From Cinnamomum chago (Eukaryota > Streptophyta > Magnoliopsida > Laurales > Lauraceae), in contig CP142461.1 of NCBI GenBank assembly GCA_038049695.1, positions 37,342,501-37,406,500 of the forward strand: a stretch of DNA of 64,000 bases, in the 5' to 3' direction. A program made the position numbers and the translations under genes. Of the stretch, positions 33,156 through 45,127 are shown one piece after another. The notes beneath the pieces were generated by a model that saw only the letters and a program-made list of their open reading frames with translations, did not search any database and had not been told where the DNA came from. Each line of letters starts with the position of its first letter. The first letter of the stretch is position 1.

Positions 33156-33779
33156 CTGAAAAGTAACAAAGAAAATTCAAGCCAAAAACACATCAATAAT
33201 AGAGGAAATGCTAGTCTCATGAAAAATTGGCTTTACACCTCAGACTTGGAGAGTCTGCCTGTGTGAGAAATGAGAAGGCATGTCCAATTAACACTCAAGC
33301 ATAGTGATATTCTTTGTTAGATTGAAATAGAGTACGCCAATCTGAAGATAGTGTTGGATTGAATGGTTTTATGAATTCCCTTGTCTTGTATGTGTGTTTA
33401 GAGGGAAATTTTTCATTGTCAACATCAGTTTAAAAGGTTTAACACCTCATATTAAGCTGTTTGTAAGTACATAAGTGAAGCAAACCTAAAAGATAGAGAA
33501 TGTGCAGGACTTCTCTTTCACACAGAACCTGAGACAAACTGGGCTTGCTTGGTCAGGCATTGTGTGTATGTGTGACCTCACACGAGCCATGGATGACCCT
33601 CCATAACTTATTTGCGTTTTGGTTTCCTTCCTCTGCATCCCTAGCCCATCTCAATATTAGAAAATGAATCCCACTTCTCGATGTACTGGCGGAACACAAC
33701 ATACCCTTTTGAGGCAACTGCTGAATAACTGAAAAAAAAAAATGTGACAGTAAATCACGATACAAAGTATACAACTGAC

Positions 33780-33911
33780 CTGTTCATACAAATGCTCAAT
33801 CTGTTGGGATTGTTGGAGAACATGTGTTGACATAAGATGATTTAATGCCGACACTTCAACCATCTTTGTTTCTGTTTCTTGAACAGCATCAAGAAGGCTG
33901 GTCAATTCTAC
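33780..33911 (-). CDS. SYP81: Syntaxin-81 (SYP81), SNARE-motif exon
   Basis: Forty-four codons between an AAAATTTTGCAG-like acceptor and a GTCAGT donor encode VELTSLLDAVQETETKMVEV and SALNHLMSTHVLQQSQQIEH. This is the heptad-rich SNARE motif typical of SYP81, with the glutamines expected of a Q-SNARE. It is in frame with the exons on either side. Intron 33,156-33,779 separates it from the anchor exon. Confidence 0.88.
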
Positions 33912-35846
33912 CTGCAAAATGTGATGAGCAAAATAAGCCAAAGGTTGATATGATTCTAGATTGGGAAAACAAAAGTATAGCTTCAATGCACATAAGATGA
34001 TTCAATGTCTCCTAACAGATGATTCTAAAAATACTGATATATCTCATACCAAATGATGAAAGAGAAATAGCCAATGGCCCAATAGCACACATTAAATAGG
34101 GGACCAATTAGAAAAATATTATAATGTGATGGTTAAGATATTTAGGTGACCTCACACACTATGATAGATATGATGTGGACACACTATGGATGGGGTAGGA
34201 ACACGGGGTTTTTAGAGACCATAAGAGGAGAAAAACCCAACAAGAGTGCCAGGTGTTGAATTCCATCCAAACAACCGTCCACTATGGAAAAGTAGAACCA
34301 CCAAGATCCACTTATGAGGACATAGCCTCCACAGTTGCATATGTCACACCCGTCTTGGCATCTTGGCTAACTACCTACATCAAATGAGCAAAGAGAACCT
34401 TTGCCTCGTCGGTGGCTTTTTTTTTTTTTTTTTGGGGTGGTGGGGTGGGGGTGGGGGCTATACTATCCAGTGGCCCAAGGAGTTCGTATTGGCTCCTTGG
34501 TGTCCTGCAGATGTGATAGATGGGGTGGGGTGGGGGGGTGGGGGTCAGGGGGGTCCTATACTATCCAGTGGCCCAAGGAGTTTGTATTGGCTCCTTGGTG
34601 TCCTGCAGATGTGATAGATGAAGTTGTGATTTTTCAAGTGACCGAGCACGATCCATTTCTCTTATAAGTGATAGTAGGTCGGCCGAATGTCTAGCAAAAG
34701 CACAAGCGAACGCACACGTGCACGCGCACAAAAAAAAAGGGAAGAAGAAGAAGAATAGTCTTTCAGTATTTTCTCATATACAGTTTTCTTTTCTATTAAT
34801 ATAATACAGAGTCACCATTTAGAAAAAGAAAAAATGATCATATAACTTGTTACCTCAACCATTATATTCCATAATTTAAACCTACTGTTTATTACACTCT
34901 ACTTTGGACATGAATGATCTAAAAATTACTTAGAGTAGCCTTAGAAATGTATTTTTAATCTTTTATTGGCAGACACAATTAACTCAAACATTTAAATATA
35001 AATAATTGGCATTTATGAGTTAAAATTTAAAACTACCGGGCCAGTCCAAGCTATGGCATGATATTTTTCACAAGGGCTAGGCTTGGGCTTAATTTTGTAT
35101 CCCATTCATAAATGGGTTTACTTTTGGAAATTTTCACAAGGCCGAACTTTGTGGCCATTTAACAAACAGGTTGTCTCAACACATGTTGGCCTGGTCCTAA
35201 CTCGACTAACTGACACCCCTTCGGTATTTTTTTTATTTAAGATCAGGCTAGTGGCTAATGGGAAGAGCATACAACCTACATGCCCAAGGATTGATCCCTG
35301 GGCGCTTGCGTGAGACTAAGGTGCCAATGCCACTGATCCATTGAATCATTGCTTATAGCCTTCGGCTAGAGTTTCTGTTATTTAAGAGCAAATTTATTTT
35401 CTTTTTGTTTATTTATTTGTTTGTTTTTAGAGATGATATAAGAGTTGTTTTATGATCTTTGCACAAGTGCAGAAGGAAATTAAAGGCAATGAAGGTTCTC
35501 GTGCAAACTTACCTATCACTTCATAGTTAAAAATTTAAAATTCAGAGAACGTTATAAACTACAATAATTACCGAAGTAGTACATGATTTTCTACCACGAT
35601 GTCAAGAATTCAAATAAAGAACTTCTATCCATAAAAAGGAGGTATAAACACGTCCGAAAATCCATCCTGCTGACCAGTACCACGCCCTTATACAAAGAAG
35701 TATTAGGGAATAGGTATAACTCAGCTCAACACGTCGCTGGGCCGAGACAAATTCGCCAAGTGACCAAGTATAATAGTGGAGTTTGCAAGCTACAGCTGCA
35801 GTAGATCTTTGAAAAAATCAGTTAACCAATATAAATCAGTCATTAC
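33912..35846. other. SYP81 intron with G-rich tandem duplication
   Basis: The intron is 1.9 kb. At 34,432-34,620 a unit of about 98 bp (a GGGGTGGGG run plus TATCCAGTGGCCCAAGGAGT and CCTGCAGATGTGATAGATG) occurs twice. A degenerate tRNA-like head (AATGGGAAGAGC and GGATTGATCCC) near 35,240-35,330 may be an old SINE. No coding sequence other than SYP81 was seen. Confidence 0.6.
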
Positions 35847-36086
35847 CTGAAGAGCCCGTGTTTCATCATCCAAATGTTGCTCTTGCACTCTAAGAGGTTC
35901 AGAAGGAAGGTCTTGCCCCCTGAGATCAGAAAGATTAGATTTAGTGACATCTGATGAATTTGCACTGGCAACCTTGTGCAGCTTTCTTCGTGGCATCACT
36001 CGATTAACCGCATCCTGAAAGCGTATTGCTCTAAGCTGATCAAACTGAGCAGTGACAAAATGAAGACGCTCACTTAGAATCAAAAC
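35847..36086 (-). CDS. SYP81: Syntaxin-81 (SYP81), middle exon
   Basis: Eighty codons on the minus strand between a TTGCAG acceptor (36,087-36,090) and a GTAATG donor encode VLILSERLHFVTAQFDQLRA, IRFQDAVNRVMPRRK and HLDDETRALQ. This is the linker and start of the SNARE motif of SYP81. The frame is open and phases match the next exon. The family has a further N-terminal part (starting near MSRIRDRTEDFKD in known plant proteins), but no such exon was found upstream in the window, up to the start of the next gene. The gene is therefore either 5'-truncated or its 5' exons lie elsewhere. Confidence 0.85.
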
Positions 36087-36449
36087 CTGCAATATGCCAC
36101 AAACATGATGTGAAGTATAATCTGTATTAATCTGGAAACCAATGCAACAAAAATCTAGCAAAACTCATAATGATTAACTAAACAAGAGTCCAGAAAGAAT
36201 CTGCAAGATACCTTGTGTTTTTATCAGTATAATAGAAAATCTTTATATATTGTTGTGATATTGTTCCTCCTGTGTTTTCAACTTTAAAACTGACCAACCT
36301 ACAATAATCCATCAACAGTGGCATGAGAGCCATCCAAATTGTATAACAATTGAGACCCACAGCAGAATGACCTGGCCCCCAAAATTAGGTCGATCAACTA
36401 CCCGAGCAGGCCACACGTGGAAATAGATGTGGATGAGAGGCTAGATGCA

Positions 36450-37470
36450 TGTTCATTAACTTAAAAAAATAATAATAATAAAAAGGGGATCAGACTTGAT
36501 ATGCTCAATCCTTTTTTGCACATTTACTGGGCACTCAAAAATCTCTAGGGTGACTATTGGCAGACAAGCAAAGATCAATTTAATCAAGGTTATTCTCCCT
36601 CCAAACGATAAATTTCGACTTTTGAGCATGAATACCTTCCAAATCATTTAACAACTGGATTCCATAAAACCCAAGGCTTGCCAATACAAAGAGGCAAACT
36701 GAAATAAAAGAAAAATGATACGGGTAAACCCACTCGACAACCAGAACTAGCAGGCTAAGGTTTCCACCTGATACAACTCCAAAAGAACCCCCATAAGCTC
36801 ACACCTTGAATAATTAATCTTCAAACCTGACACAAGCTCAAACAATTAAGGATCGTATTTAGATTATCTACCAGCTCCAAATCCACATCACGAAATACAA
36901 CAGTATCATCAGCAAACTCTAAATGTGTCATTTTAATGTCCTCTTTTCCCCCCCTTTTGAATGGTATTTAAATGTCCAATTCTCCATGGAAAAGCCCGTC
37001 GAAATTCTCAACCATTTGCCTTGGCTTCCCTAAACATGATGCAAAGCCTCTATTTGCAATCACAAATAAAAGAGGAGAAAGAGAATTACCTATCACAGAA
37101 TTCATGCCTCTCTGAAGCCAGAAAAGCTCCCCATACATTGTTTGAGTCCAACACCACCACTTCTTCACTTAGAAATCTCATGACATTGAATTCTACACCT
37201 ACACACCATGATAGATTATAGACAACTCTCACTTCCTTAATTTCCTCCATTAAGATTCCACTCTCATTATTATCATTTGGATCATATACATTAGAGGCTA
37301 GCCACTAAATACACGTTCCTCTGCTTAAAAAATCAAAGACACAGACCTTAACCATTCTCCCATTAATTTCACCTTCTTGTTGTCCTAAATAATGAACAAA
37401 CCAACCACTGCCCCTATAAATGGAATAAATTTCCATCAAGTGTACAAAATTCATGTGAAAATGGTTTGCA
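36450..37470 (-). pseudogene. L1-type LINE fragment (endonuclease and reverse transcriptase)
   Basis: Minus-strand pieces are SNVYDPNDNNESGILMEE and FNVMRFLSEE (end of the endonuclease domain), then directly MTHLEFADDTVVF (the catalytic FADD motif) and LSFGGRITLIKLIFACLPI with CPVNVQKRIEHIKSD. A large part between the endonuclease and FADD is missing, and there are stops and frameshifts. It lies upstream of the SYP81 middle exon, where its 5' exons would be expected. Confidence 0.7.
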
Positions 37471-37479
37471 CTTATGCAA

Positions 37480-38080
37480 TAGTGGACTTTTTTTCTCTTT
37501 TATGTGATAACATGGGTTCCAGCCTTTTGGATTAGAATAATTTCTATGAACTCATAAGAGAGAAAGTCCGATAAAATTTTCGTGACTTTAATGTGGTGGT
37601 GTAGTTTTCAAACCCAAAATCTCCCATTGCAAACCGTCATTCTGGTGCGGAATTGTAAAAAATGAATCACCCGTTCGCTCTTGCGGCCGTTAAACCCATC
37701 TCCCAACTTTTTATGCCTGAGTCTCTTTCTCCACAAAGCGAGAGACTCCTGCAAGTTGGAACCCTAACGACGGCTCACTGCTTCTGTATCTCAGGCATGA
37801 CATCTCTCTCTTTCTCCACACTCGATTGAAAAGATTCCATGCTTCCAACTACAAGAAATGACTCATTTTTATCTTTTCCCCAACTTAGAAACCATAACAG
37901 TGTTTCCAAATCACAAGTGAAATAGCTGTTTCGATGAATGAGATTGTCACCCATCCATTGACTCAGGGTAATGGTCACACGCGTATTCACCTGGGTGCAC
38001 CTGAGGCGGACCCACGTTGTAATGGTCGCCCCAGGTCAAATTCCTAGTGTTGGGCCTTGGCCCACGCCCCACATCAACTA
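37480..38080. other. No recognised gene
   Basis: Unassigned sequence. The minus open frame at 37,775-37,990 has no family features. The end may be promoter DNA for the leader exon that follows. Confidence 0.35.
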
Positions 38081-38198
38081 AATCCACGCCCTAGGTCTAA
38101 AAGGTAGAACGAAAGGAATTAAGGAAAAAACTCAAGACTACTCTTCTGCTCTTCGGCTCTTCCGCTTTCGCTCTTGGCCTCGAGGCTCCACGGGTCAG
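38080..38198 (+). other. Possible 5'-UTR exon
   Basis: A C/T-rich leader-like stretch (CTTCTGCTCTTCGGCTCTTC) ends CGGGTCAG before GTAACTCTCTCTCC and an intron beginning with CT repeats and GGCTAGGGTTTGTG. It could be the first exon of a transcript that includes the right mL53 copy, or an unrelated promoter. Confidence 0.3.
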
Positions 38199-39354
38199 GT
38201 AACTCTCTCTCCCTCTCTCTGTAGCTTCTCTCTCCCTCTCCATCTCTGGCTAGGGTTTGTGCAGTTTCATTTCTTCCTCCTTTGCACATTAGGGTTTATG
38301 TTTTAGTTTTCCTTTTTTTTGAAGTTGAAGTGATGATTTCAGATTCAGTGCTCTCTGTTCTATCAAAAATGAGAAAAGGGTGTTTGAGAAGAATATATTC
38401 TCTCTAACTCTCTCTGTCTCTCTTTCTCTGATAAATGGAGGGAATTAGGGAATTCAAAGTGTAGAGATATCAGATATCATTGACTGACTAACTTGATCAC
38501 ATTTATGGAGGGAATTAGGGAAAAGGGCGATTTGCTTGTTGACTGACTCGATCACATTCACATTTATGCTTTTGTTTGCTTCTTTTAGTCGTGATTTTTT
38601 ATTTGATTTGATTTTAATTATTTTATTTGGGTAAATGAGATAAGGAGATGCATGTGAATATGCGATGTTCTCAGTTCTTTAGCACATCTTTTATTTCTTC
38701 ACTCGTTCTGATTAAGAAATTAGCTCACAAGCTGAGTTCTCTGACGAGGACAAACCATCGCCTTGATGTCTCTGGGCAAGTTGTAGCTGACACAGTCGGC
38801 AAGGGCACTAGACAAGTAAAGGGATGTGATTGGATTGCATAAGGATTTGTTGCCCATATGCTGACCACTCAACCCACGCCAAGGTGCACATGGTGTCTCC
38901 ACAACGTGCTGGTGGGTTGAGATCTCCAGTTTCTTATCTTCAAAATGGGTGGTGAATCTGCATCATCCGATGTGCTCCCATGCACCAAACTTGACATTTT
39001 GACTCAACCCATTAATTGTTTATTCCTCTTTTTTTTTTTTAAATGTAAGTTACTTGTGTTGCCATACTTCTCTCAAATAATGGCCTTGGACTTCCTTCCA
39101 TTTAGATCATAATACTGTTACTTTATATTTTGTGGTCGGCAAAAGCTTGCATTCAATTGAAAATTGAGACCACCCAGCATTGGAGTTGGTATAAATTTTG
39201 TATTTCCTTATCTAGTTCATATGAATGCACTCCAATCAAGGAAGAAGTGGAACGAAATCTCAACTCTGTTGGTTATATAGGCAAAATTTTAGTGGTGTTA
39301 ACTTTGCGTTTTTATCGTCATCATCAAAGCCTTGTCCTAGTTATATTAGGGTCA
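38199..39354. other. No recognised gene; RTE LINE tail at the end
   Basis: T-rich, intron-like sequence. Just before the hAT element, 39,318-39,362 (CATCATCAAAGCCTTGTCC and GGGTCAGCTACATG) is the reverse complement of the 3' tail of an RTE-type LINE. Confidence 0.45.
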
Positions 39355-39719
39355 GCTACATGCAGTGTTGTTAAAGGCGCGCTGAGGCGCGAGCCTAGGC
39401 GCAAGGCGCATCAAGGCGCACACATAGCGCCTCAAGGCCTTTGGGTCGAGGCGCAGTAAGTAAGGCGCTGTAAAAGCGCATAAGGCGCGAGCCTTTTGAT
39501 GAGGCGTGAGGCGCACGCTTAGTGGGCTTCAATCAGTGAGGCCCAAAACTTAAGATTTGAAAAAAAAAAAAAGAAAAAAGAAAATGATCCAGCCCAACAT
39601 TCAATTGGCTTAAGTTAGAAAATGATCCAGCCCAACAGCCCAGCGGCCCAGCCCAACAAAAAGGGCATATATCATGCCCTAGGTGACTTAACGAAACAAA
39701 AAAAAAAAGAAGGGGGAAT

Positions 39720-40660
39720 CGCTGGAAGCAGGGAATCGCTGGACGAAGAAGAAGAAGAAGAAGAAGCTGCTGCTGACGACGAAGCTGCTGCTCTTCTGAC
39801 GCTGCTTCTTGCTGTTGCTCTTCCAGGTACATCATGTTCTTTCCTTTCTTTTTGTTTTGTTTCTTTCTTTCCCTTTTCTTCTGCTGCTACTGTTTTCTGT
39901 TCTCTCTCTCTCTTTTTTTTTTTTTTTGTTCTGTGTTCTCACGATCTCTGCTGCTTGTGTTCTTGCTGCTGTTTTTTTTTTTTTCCCTGCTGTGTTTCTT
40001 CCGCTGTTTTTTCCCTGCTGTTTTGTGCTGCTGTTTTTTTTTCCCCTGCTGTGCTGCTGTTTTCTTTCTCTGCTGTGCTGCTGTTTTCTTTCTTTGCTGC
40101 TGTTTCATTCCTGCTGCTGTTGCTATTCTTTTGGTTTTTTTGCTCTGCTGCTACATTTTTTCTTTTCTGATGTTTCTTGTGCTGCTGCTGTTTCTTTTCT
40201 TTTTCTTTTTTGTTATGCTGCTACATTCTTTTTTTTTTTTTTTGGTGATCTCTGCGTCTGGCCTTGACAGTGTTCTTGGTGTTGTTTTTTTTTTTTTCTC
40301 GTGCATTGTGTTCCTGCTTCAGTTTCTGCTGCTTTTTTTTTTTTTTTCAGCTGTTTCTTTTTTTACCCTGCTGCTGATCTGAATGCTGCTGCTGCTGTTG
40401 TTTTCTTTCTATTGCTGTTGTTGCCACGGATTTCCTGCCACTAATTTTCTTTCTTTTTTTTTCCTGTTCATCAATCAGATCATGCTTTCTTTCTTTCTTT
40501 TTTTTTTTTACGTTGTTTGGCTGCTGTAAATATACTTGTTCATTTTGTTTTTTTCCTCTGCTTCTATTTTTATTTCCTGCAACTGTTTCTTTTCTTTTCC
40601 TTTTTTTTTTTTTTTTTTGTTCTGTTGCTGCATTCTTTTTTTTTTGGTGATCTCTGCTGC
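39720..40660 (+). repeat. CTG/T-rich leader of the hAT element
   Basis: GAAGAAGAAG and CTGCTGCTG runs, then long poly-T tracts with TTTTCTGCTGCTG units. It contains many open frames rich in Phe, Leu and Cys, which are artefacts. A possible leader intron donor (CTTCCAGGTACATC) is at about 39,826. Confidence 0.8.
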
Positions 40661-40681
40661 TACTTCTGCAGCTGTTTATAG

Positions 40682-43309
40682 ATGTCAACGCCATCGGAAG
40701 GTAGTAGTAGAAAGGACCCAGCATGGCAGTATGCACATTTGGAAAATCCACAAAATATAAATAGGTTCAAATGTAATTTTTGTGGCAAAATATCAAATGG
40801 AGGTGTTTATCGGGTCAAGCAACACCTTGCTGGGGGTTTCAGGAATATTACTGCTTGTCCAAAATGTCCAGCTGAAGTTAGAGAAGAGATTAGAGAGTAC
40901 ATGTCAAAGAAAAAGAAAGAAAAAGAAGAAATGAATATGTTGCCTCATTTTGATGAATTGGCTAATGCATACGAAGAGGATGAAGAAGATGATGTAGAGG
41001 TCATTGAACGTAGTAAAAGACCCTTGGCTCATGGTAGTGAAGTTTCTAGTGCTCGTGGAAGTACTACTATCTCCACTGTGTCCAAAACTAAAAGGCCAAA
41101 GCAAAAAGGGCCTATTGATGTATTCTTTACTCCCAATCCGGATGTTGTTGTGCAAAATCGAAAAGCCCAAGGAGAACAAACAAGAATTGATGCAAATGAT
41201 CCATATAGAAAAGAATTAAGAGAGCGGGCATGTTTAAGATTTGCAAGGTGGATGTATGATGCTGGAATTCCTTTTAATGCAGTTAATTGTGACAGTTTTG
41301 GACCAATGATTGAAGCTATTGGGCAATATGGTCCTGGTATGAAACCACCAAGTTACTATGAGGTGCGAGTTCCTCCCCTCAAAAAAGAGATAGAGCATAC
41401 TAATAATTTGATGAAGGGTCACTGGGATGATTGGGTAAAGTATGGATGTTCTATAATGATGGATGGGTGGACTGACAAGAAAGGGAGGACGTTACTTAAT
41501 TTTTGAGTGAATTGTCCCAAAGGAACCATGTTTGTGGAGTCAATTGACGCTTCTAGCTACTCAAAGGATGCAGAAAAAATGTTTCAACTAATTGGAAAGT
41601 TTGTGGAGCGTATTGGAGAAGCTAATGTGGTCCAAATTGTCACAGATAGTGCTGCAGCTAATGTGTTGGCGGGTAAGAATTAGTGGTTATTAGGAAAAAG
41701 TTTTTTATTTAGTAGTATTAAAATAATCAATTATCTAAAACTCTTTTTTATCTCTCTTTGTTTTGGTTCTAACAGGAAAGTTTTTGGAGGCAAAGTTTGC
41801 ACACTTGTATTGGACACCATGTGCCGCCCACTGTTTGGACTTGATGTTGGAAGACATTTTTAAGATACCAAGTCTTAAGAGAACATTTGAAAGGGCTATT
41901 GTGGTACATGGGTTCATTTATAACCGCCCAACTTTGCTAAATATGATGAGGCGGTTTACACAAATGAAAGAGTTGATCAAGCCTGCAAAAACCCGATTTG
42001 CAACTGCCTTTCTCACTTTAGCAAGGATTCATCAACAAAAAAACAACTTGAGAAAGATGTTCACTTCAGAGGAATGGACAACAAGCAAATGGGCAAAGGA
42101 GCAGCAGGGTAAAAGGGTTGCACAAATTATGTTAATGCCTTCATTTTGGAACACTGTTGTCTATGCCCTTAAGGTCTCAGGTCCTCTTCTTTGTGTACTT
42201 AGATTGGTTGATGGTGAGAAAAAGCCTCCCATGGGATACATTTATGAAGCTATGGATAGGGCTAAAGAAGCCATTTCAAATGCTTTTGGTGGAAAAGAAG
42301 AAAGATATAATAATATCTTTGAAATCATTGACAGAAGGTGGGATGTTCAATTGCATCGTCCTTTGCATGCAGCTGGATATTTTTTGAACCCAGAGTTCTT
42401 TTATTCGAATCCCAGTATTGAGCACGATAATGAAGTTATGACAGGGTTGTATAATTGCATATCAAAGCTGGTCCCAAATATTGATGTGCAAGATAAGATC
42501 AGTCAAGAGTTGTCTATTTATAAGCAAGCTGAAAATTTATTTGGGTTGCCTATGGCGATTAGGCAAAGGGCGACAACGGCACCGGGTAAACTATTTTTAT
42601 CCCATAAGTTTATTCCATTATATTATAAAATTAATTCTTTACATTTATCCCATAAATTTTTGCTGATTACCTATAATAAACAGCTGCATGGTGGGCTGCA
42701 TATGGTTCCAAGACCCCAAATTTACAAAAATTTGCGATAAAAGTTCTTAGCCTGACGTGTAGTTCATCTGGTTGTGAACGAAATTGGAGTGTATTTGAGC
42801 ATGTGAGTATTTTTCTCAAGTCTAATGAATTTAAAATATTTTTCTTCTCTACATATAAATTTTAATATCTTTTTTAATTGTTGCAGATTCATAGCAAAAA
42901 AAGAAATAGGTTGGATCAAAAACGTCTCAATGATCTAGTATTTGTTAAGTACAACAAAGCACTCAAACGTCGATATGATATGCGTGACATACTTGATCCC
43001 ATTTCTTTGAAGAATATTGATGAAAGCAATGAGTGGTTGCTTGGGAGGATAGATAGAGAATTGGATGAAGATGATGAGTTTGTATTTGATGATGATATTT
43101 TGACATGGGGTGATGTTGCTACAGCTTCTGGAGTGGGAGAAAGTAGTCAAAGAACTAGAGCAACAGCAACTTCAAGGGCAAGGGCAACACCAAGAGTGAC
43201 TAGATCATCAAGTATTCTTCAATTGGTAGATGAGGAAGAGTTAGAAGAGTCGGACGAGGAAGACGTGGATGGATATAAATCCAATGATGAAGGGCAAGAT
43301 TATGATTAA
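40682..43309 (+). pseudogene. hAT transposase, four exons, one internal stop codon
   Basis: Exons 40,682-41,672, 41,776-42,585, 42,684-42,802 and 42,887-43,309 join in phase with GT..AG introns and give 780 residues. Residues 31-59 are a BED-type zinc finger (CNFCGK, VKQHLAG, TACPKC). An acidic linker follows, then the DUF659 region (KYGCSIMMDGWTD) and the catalytic domain with CAAHCLDLMLEDI. At the C-terminus are the dimerisation block FAIKVLSLTCSSSGCERNWS and an acidic tail. The protein would cut and rejoin transposon ends. A single TGA at 41,504-41,506 interrupts the frame after TLLNF, where the family has a hydrophobic residue, so this copy is probably inactive unless that stop is suppressed. 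Otherwise it is complete. Confidence 0.85.
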
Positions 43310-43681
43310 CTTGGTGTAGATGTTGAGGATGACTGTTAGGTCCTCCTTAGGAGCATTTGTGTTGTTGCTTTGACTTTGAAGTATTTTTGTGTGGTGGTTT
43401 TATGTATGGTGTCAAACTTTTGTACTTTTGTTGGTACTTTTGTTGAATGTTTAGCATTTAGAGTGATGGATGCTTTATGAGTTTTAGAGCTCTTCTAATA
43501 TTCCTCTTCTTTTTTGCTCTAATTTGTGAATGATGTATCTATACTAAAATATATATTTTTTATCTACAATGTGCGCCTCGCTTCGATGAAGCCCGCGCCT
43601 CGCCTCGCGCCTTAGCGCTTAGGCCCCAGGAGACCTTAGCGCTTTAATGCGCCTCTCGCTTTTCAAAACACTGGCTACATG

Positions 43682-44430
43682 AACTCTATTTTGCTATTTC
43701 TTTATGTTATAAGTCAAATCTTTGGATAGGTTACACTACCTAATATCGTTAAAACTATGGAATATGTAAATTAAAATTTATTTTAAAGATTTTGAATGAT
43801 CTAGAATTGTAAATATTTTCTATATCTTGGGTTCGAATAGATCTAGAATTGTTGTGAGCAAGTCTTATCTAATTGTCTTGATCTATGTTTAAACTTTAAC
43901 TACTTATTTCTTCTTCTCTTTTTCATTTTGGAAACTTTATTCTTGGCCTGTACTATGATGTTTATGATTATGCTGATAATGTTCATCTATAAATTATAAA
44001 TACAGGTGCTCTCATTTGGATTCATATGATTAAGGAACTGTTTGGAGCTTAAGAAAATAATAACGAGGTACTAATTTTTACATGATAATGTGTATTACTT
44101 CTTTAGAGTTTCTTTATTATTGTTGTAGTTTTCTTGTCAAATTATGTGCTAGTTTACTACAATATTTTGCGTCTATTTACATGGAATACATTTTTTCTTT
44201 TGTTATTGTTGATGTGAAAAAATTCTAGCAAAAGTTTAGCCCCACCAAAATGAAAATCATGGGTCCGCCTCTGCACCGGCAGCCGGTAAATTTTAAAAAC
44301 CTTTTTAGAGGAACATGGGTCATGCACCCCTACCCCACTTGAAAATCCATCTTGCACCCCCATTTAAATCCCATCCTTAAAATACACCCACCCACATCAA
44401 CCATCGTGAAATCCTCACTCTGAGTTCCCC
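43682..44430. other. No recognised gene
   Basis: AT-rich, intron-like DNA between the hAT element and the candidate leader exon. Confidence 0.4.
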
Positions 44431-44439
44431 ATATCGAAA

Positions 44440-44601
44440 ACCCTTGTATCACTCCTGCCCATTTATTTCAAAACACTCACCCCAGCAGCCCTACTTCTTC
44501 GTAGGCGAAGAAGGAACCTCAAAAGCGATCGCCCCACCCCTTCTTCACTGCCTCAGAACATCTCCTCTTCGGTGACGGTCGGTCGACTGCGACTCTTCGA
44601 T
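44440..44601 (+). other. Candidate 5'-UTR exon of the right mL53 copy
   Basis: A C-rich leader-like stretch (CACCCCAGCAGCCCTACTTC, TTCGGTGACGGTCGGTCGAC) ends CTTCGAT before a consensus GTAAGT donor at 44,602, followed by CT repeats. The next acceptor in the same direction that leads to a coding exon is the CCAG before the mL53 ATG at 48,273. Pairing the two would give a 3.7-kb 5'-UTR intron. The link is inferred. Confidence 0.4.
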
Positions 44602-45127
44602 GTAAGTTTCTCTCCCTCTCTCTAGCCGTCTCTACCTCACTGTGTTGTTTGGTGTTGAAACCCCAGGAAGCCCTAAAATGGGTTCGATTCAGTTTCTGCG
44701 ACTCCTTTTATGGATACAACTGATGGAATTGCAGGAAGATGGGATGCAAAACCTCGATCTTTCTCAATCACATTTTTAAGTGCATTTCCAATATGTTAGG
44801 GTTCCTAAGAACCGGATCTTTTGTATTAACGATCTGAATTGTAAATGGCTTCCTTTTATTAAAAAAAAAATCCGATCTTTGCAAGTTTTGAGAACAACAT
44901 GAAGTGGTATTCTTTCCGTGATTGGTGAACTATCAATAATAATCATTTTTCATCAGTAATATGGTCCTTGTAGTTCTTGATCTCATTAGTTTTTGTTTGA
45001 TTATGTTCTTTTTTATTTACTTTTCTTCGTTATTTGATGTTGAGGTTTTGTGGTTGTTAACTGTTTGGATTTGTGGGAGTAAGTATTAGAATCATAATTT
45101 TTTTTTCTGTTTGTCACAACCTGGAGA

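Larger units (their letters stand above)
39363..43673 (+). mobile_element. Complete hAT transposon, 4,311 bp, with 8-bp target duplication
   Basis: Termini are CAGTGTTGTTAAAGGCGCGC on the left and GCGCCTCTCGCTTTTCAAAACACTG on the right (imperfect inverted repeats). GCTACATG is present on both sides (39,355-39,362 and 43,674-43,681), the 8-bp duplication diagnostic of hAT. Subterminal regions carry many AGGCGC words on the left and GCGCCT words on the right, probable transposase-binding arrays. It carries one transposase gene in the plus orientation. Confidence 0.95.

Noticed and set aside
35240..35340. Possible SINE with box-like GGATTGATCCC
   Set aside because: Only weak A and B box matches. 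No tail and no target duplication were found.
39809..40382. Open frames rich in Phe, Leu and Cys
   Set aside because: They come from poly-T and CTG tracts in the hAT leader. The true transposase starts at 40,682.
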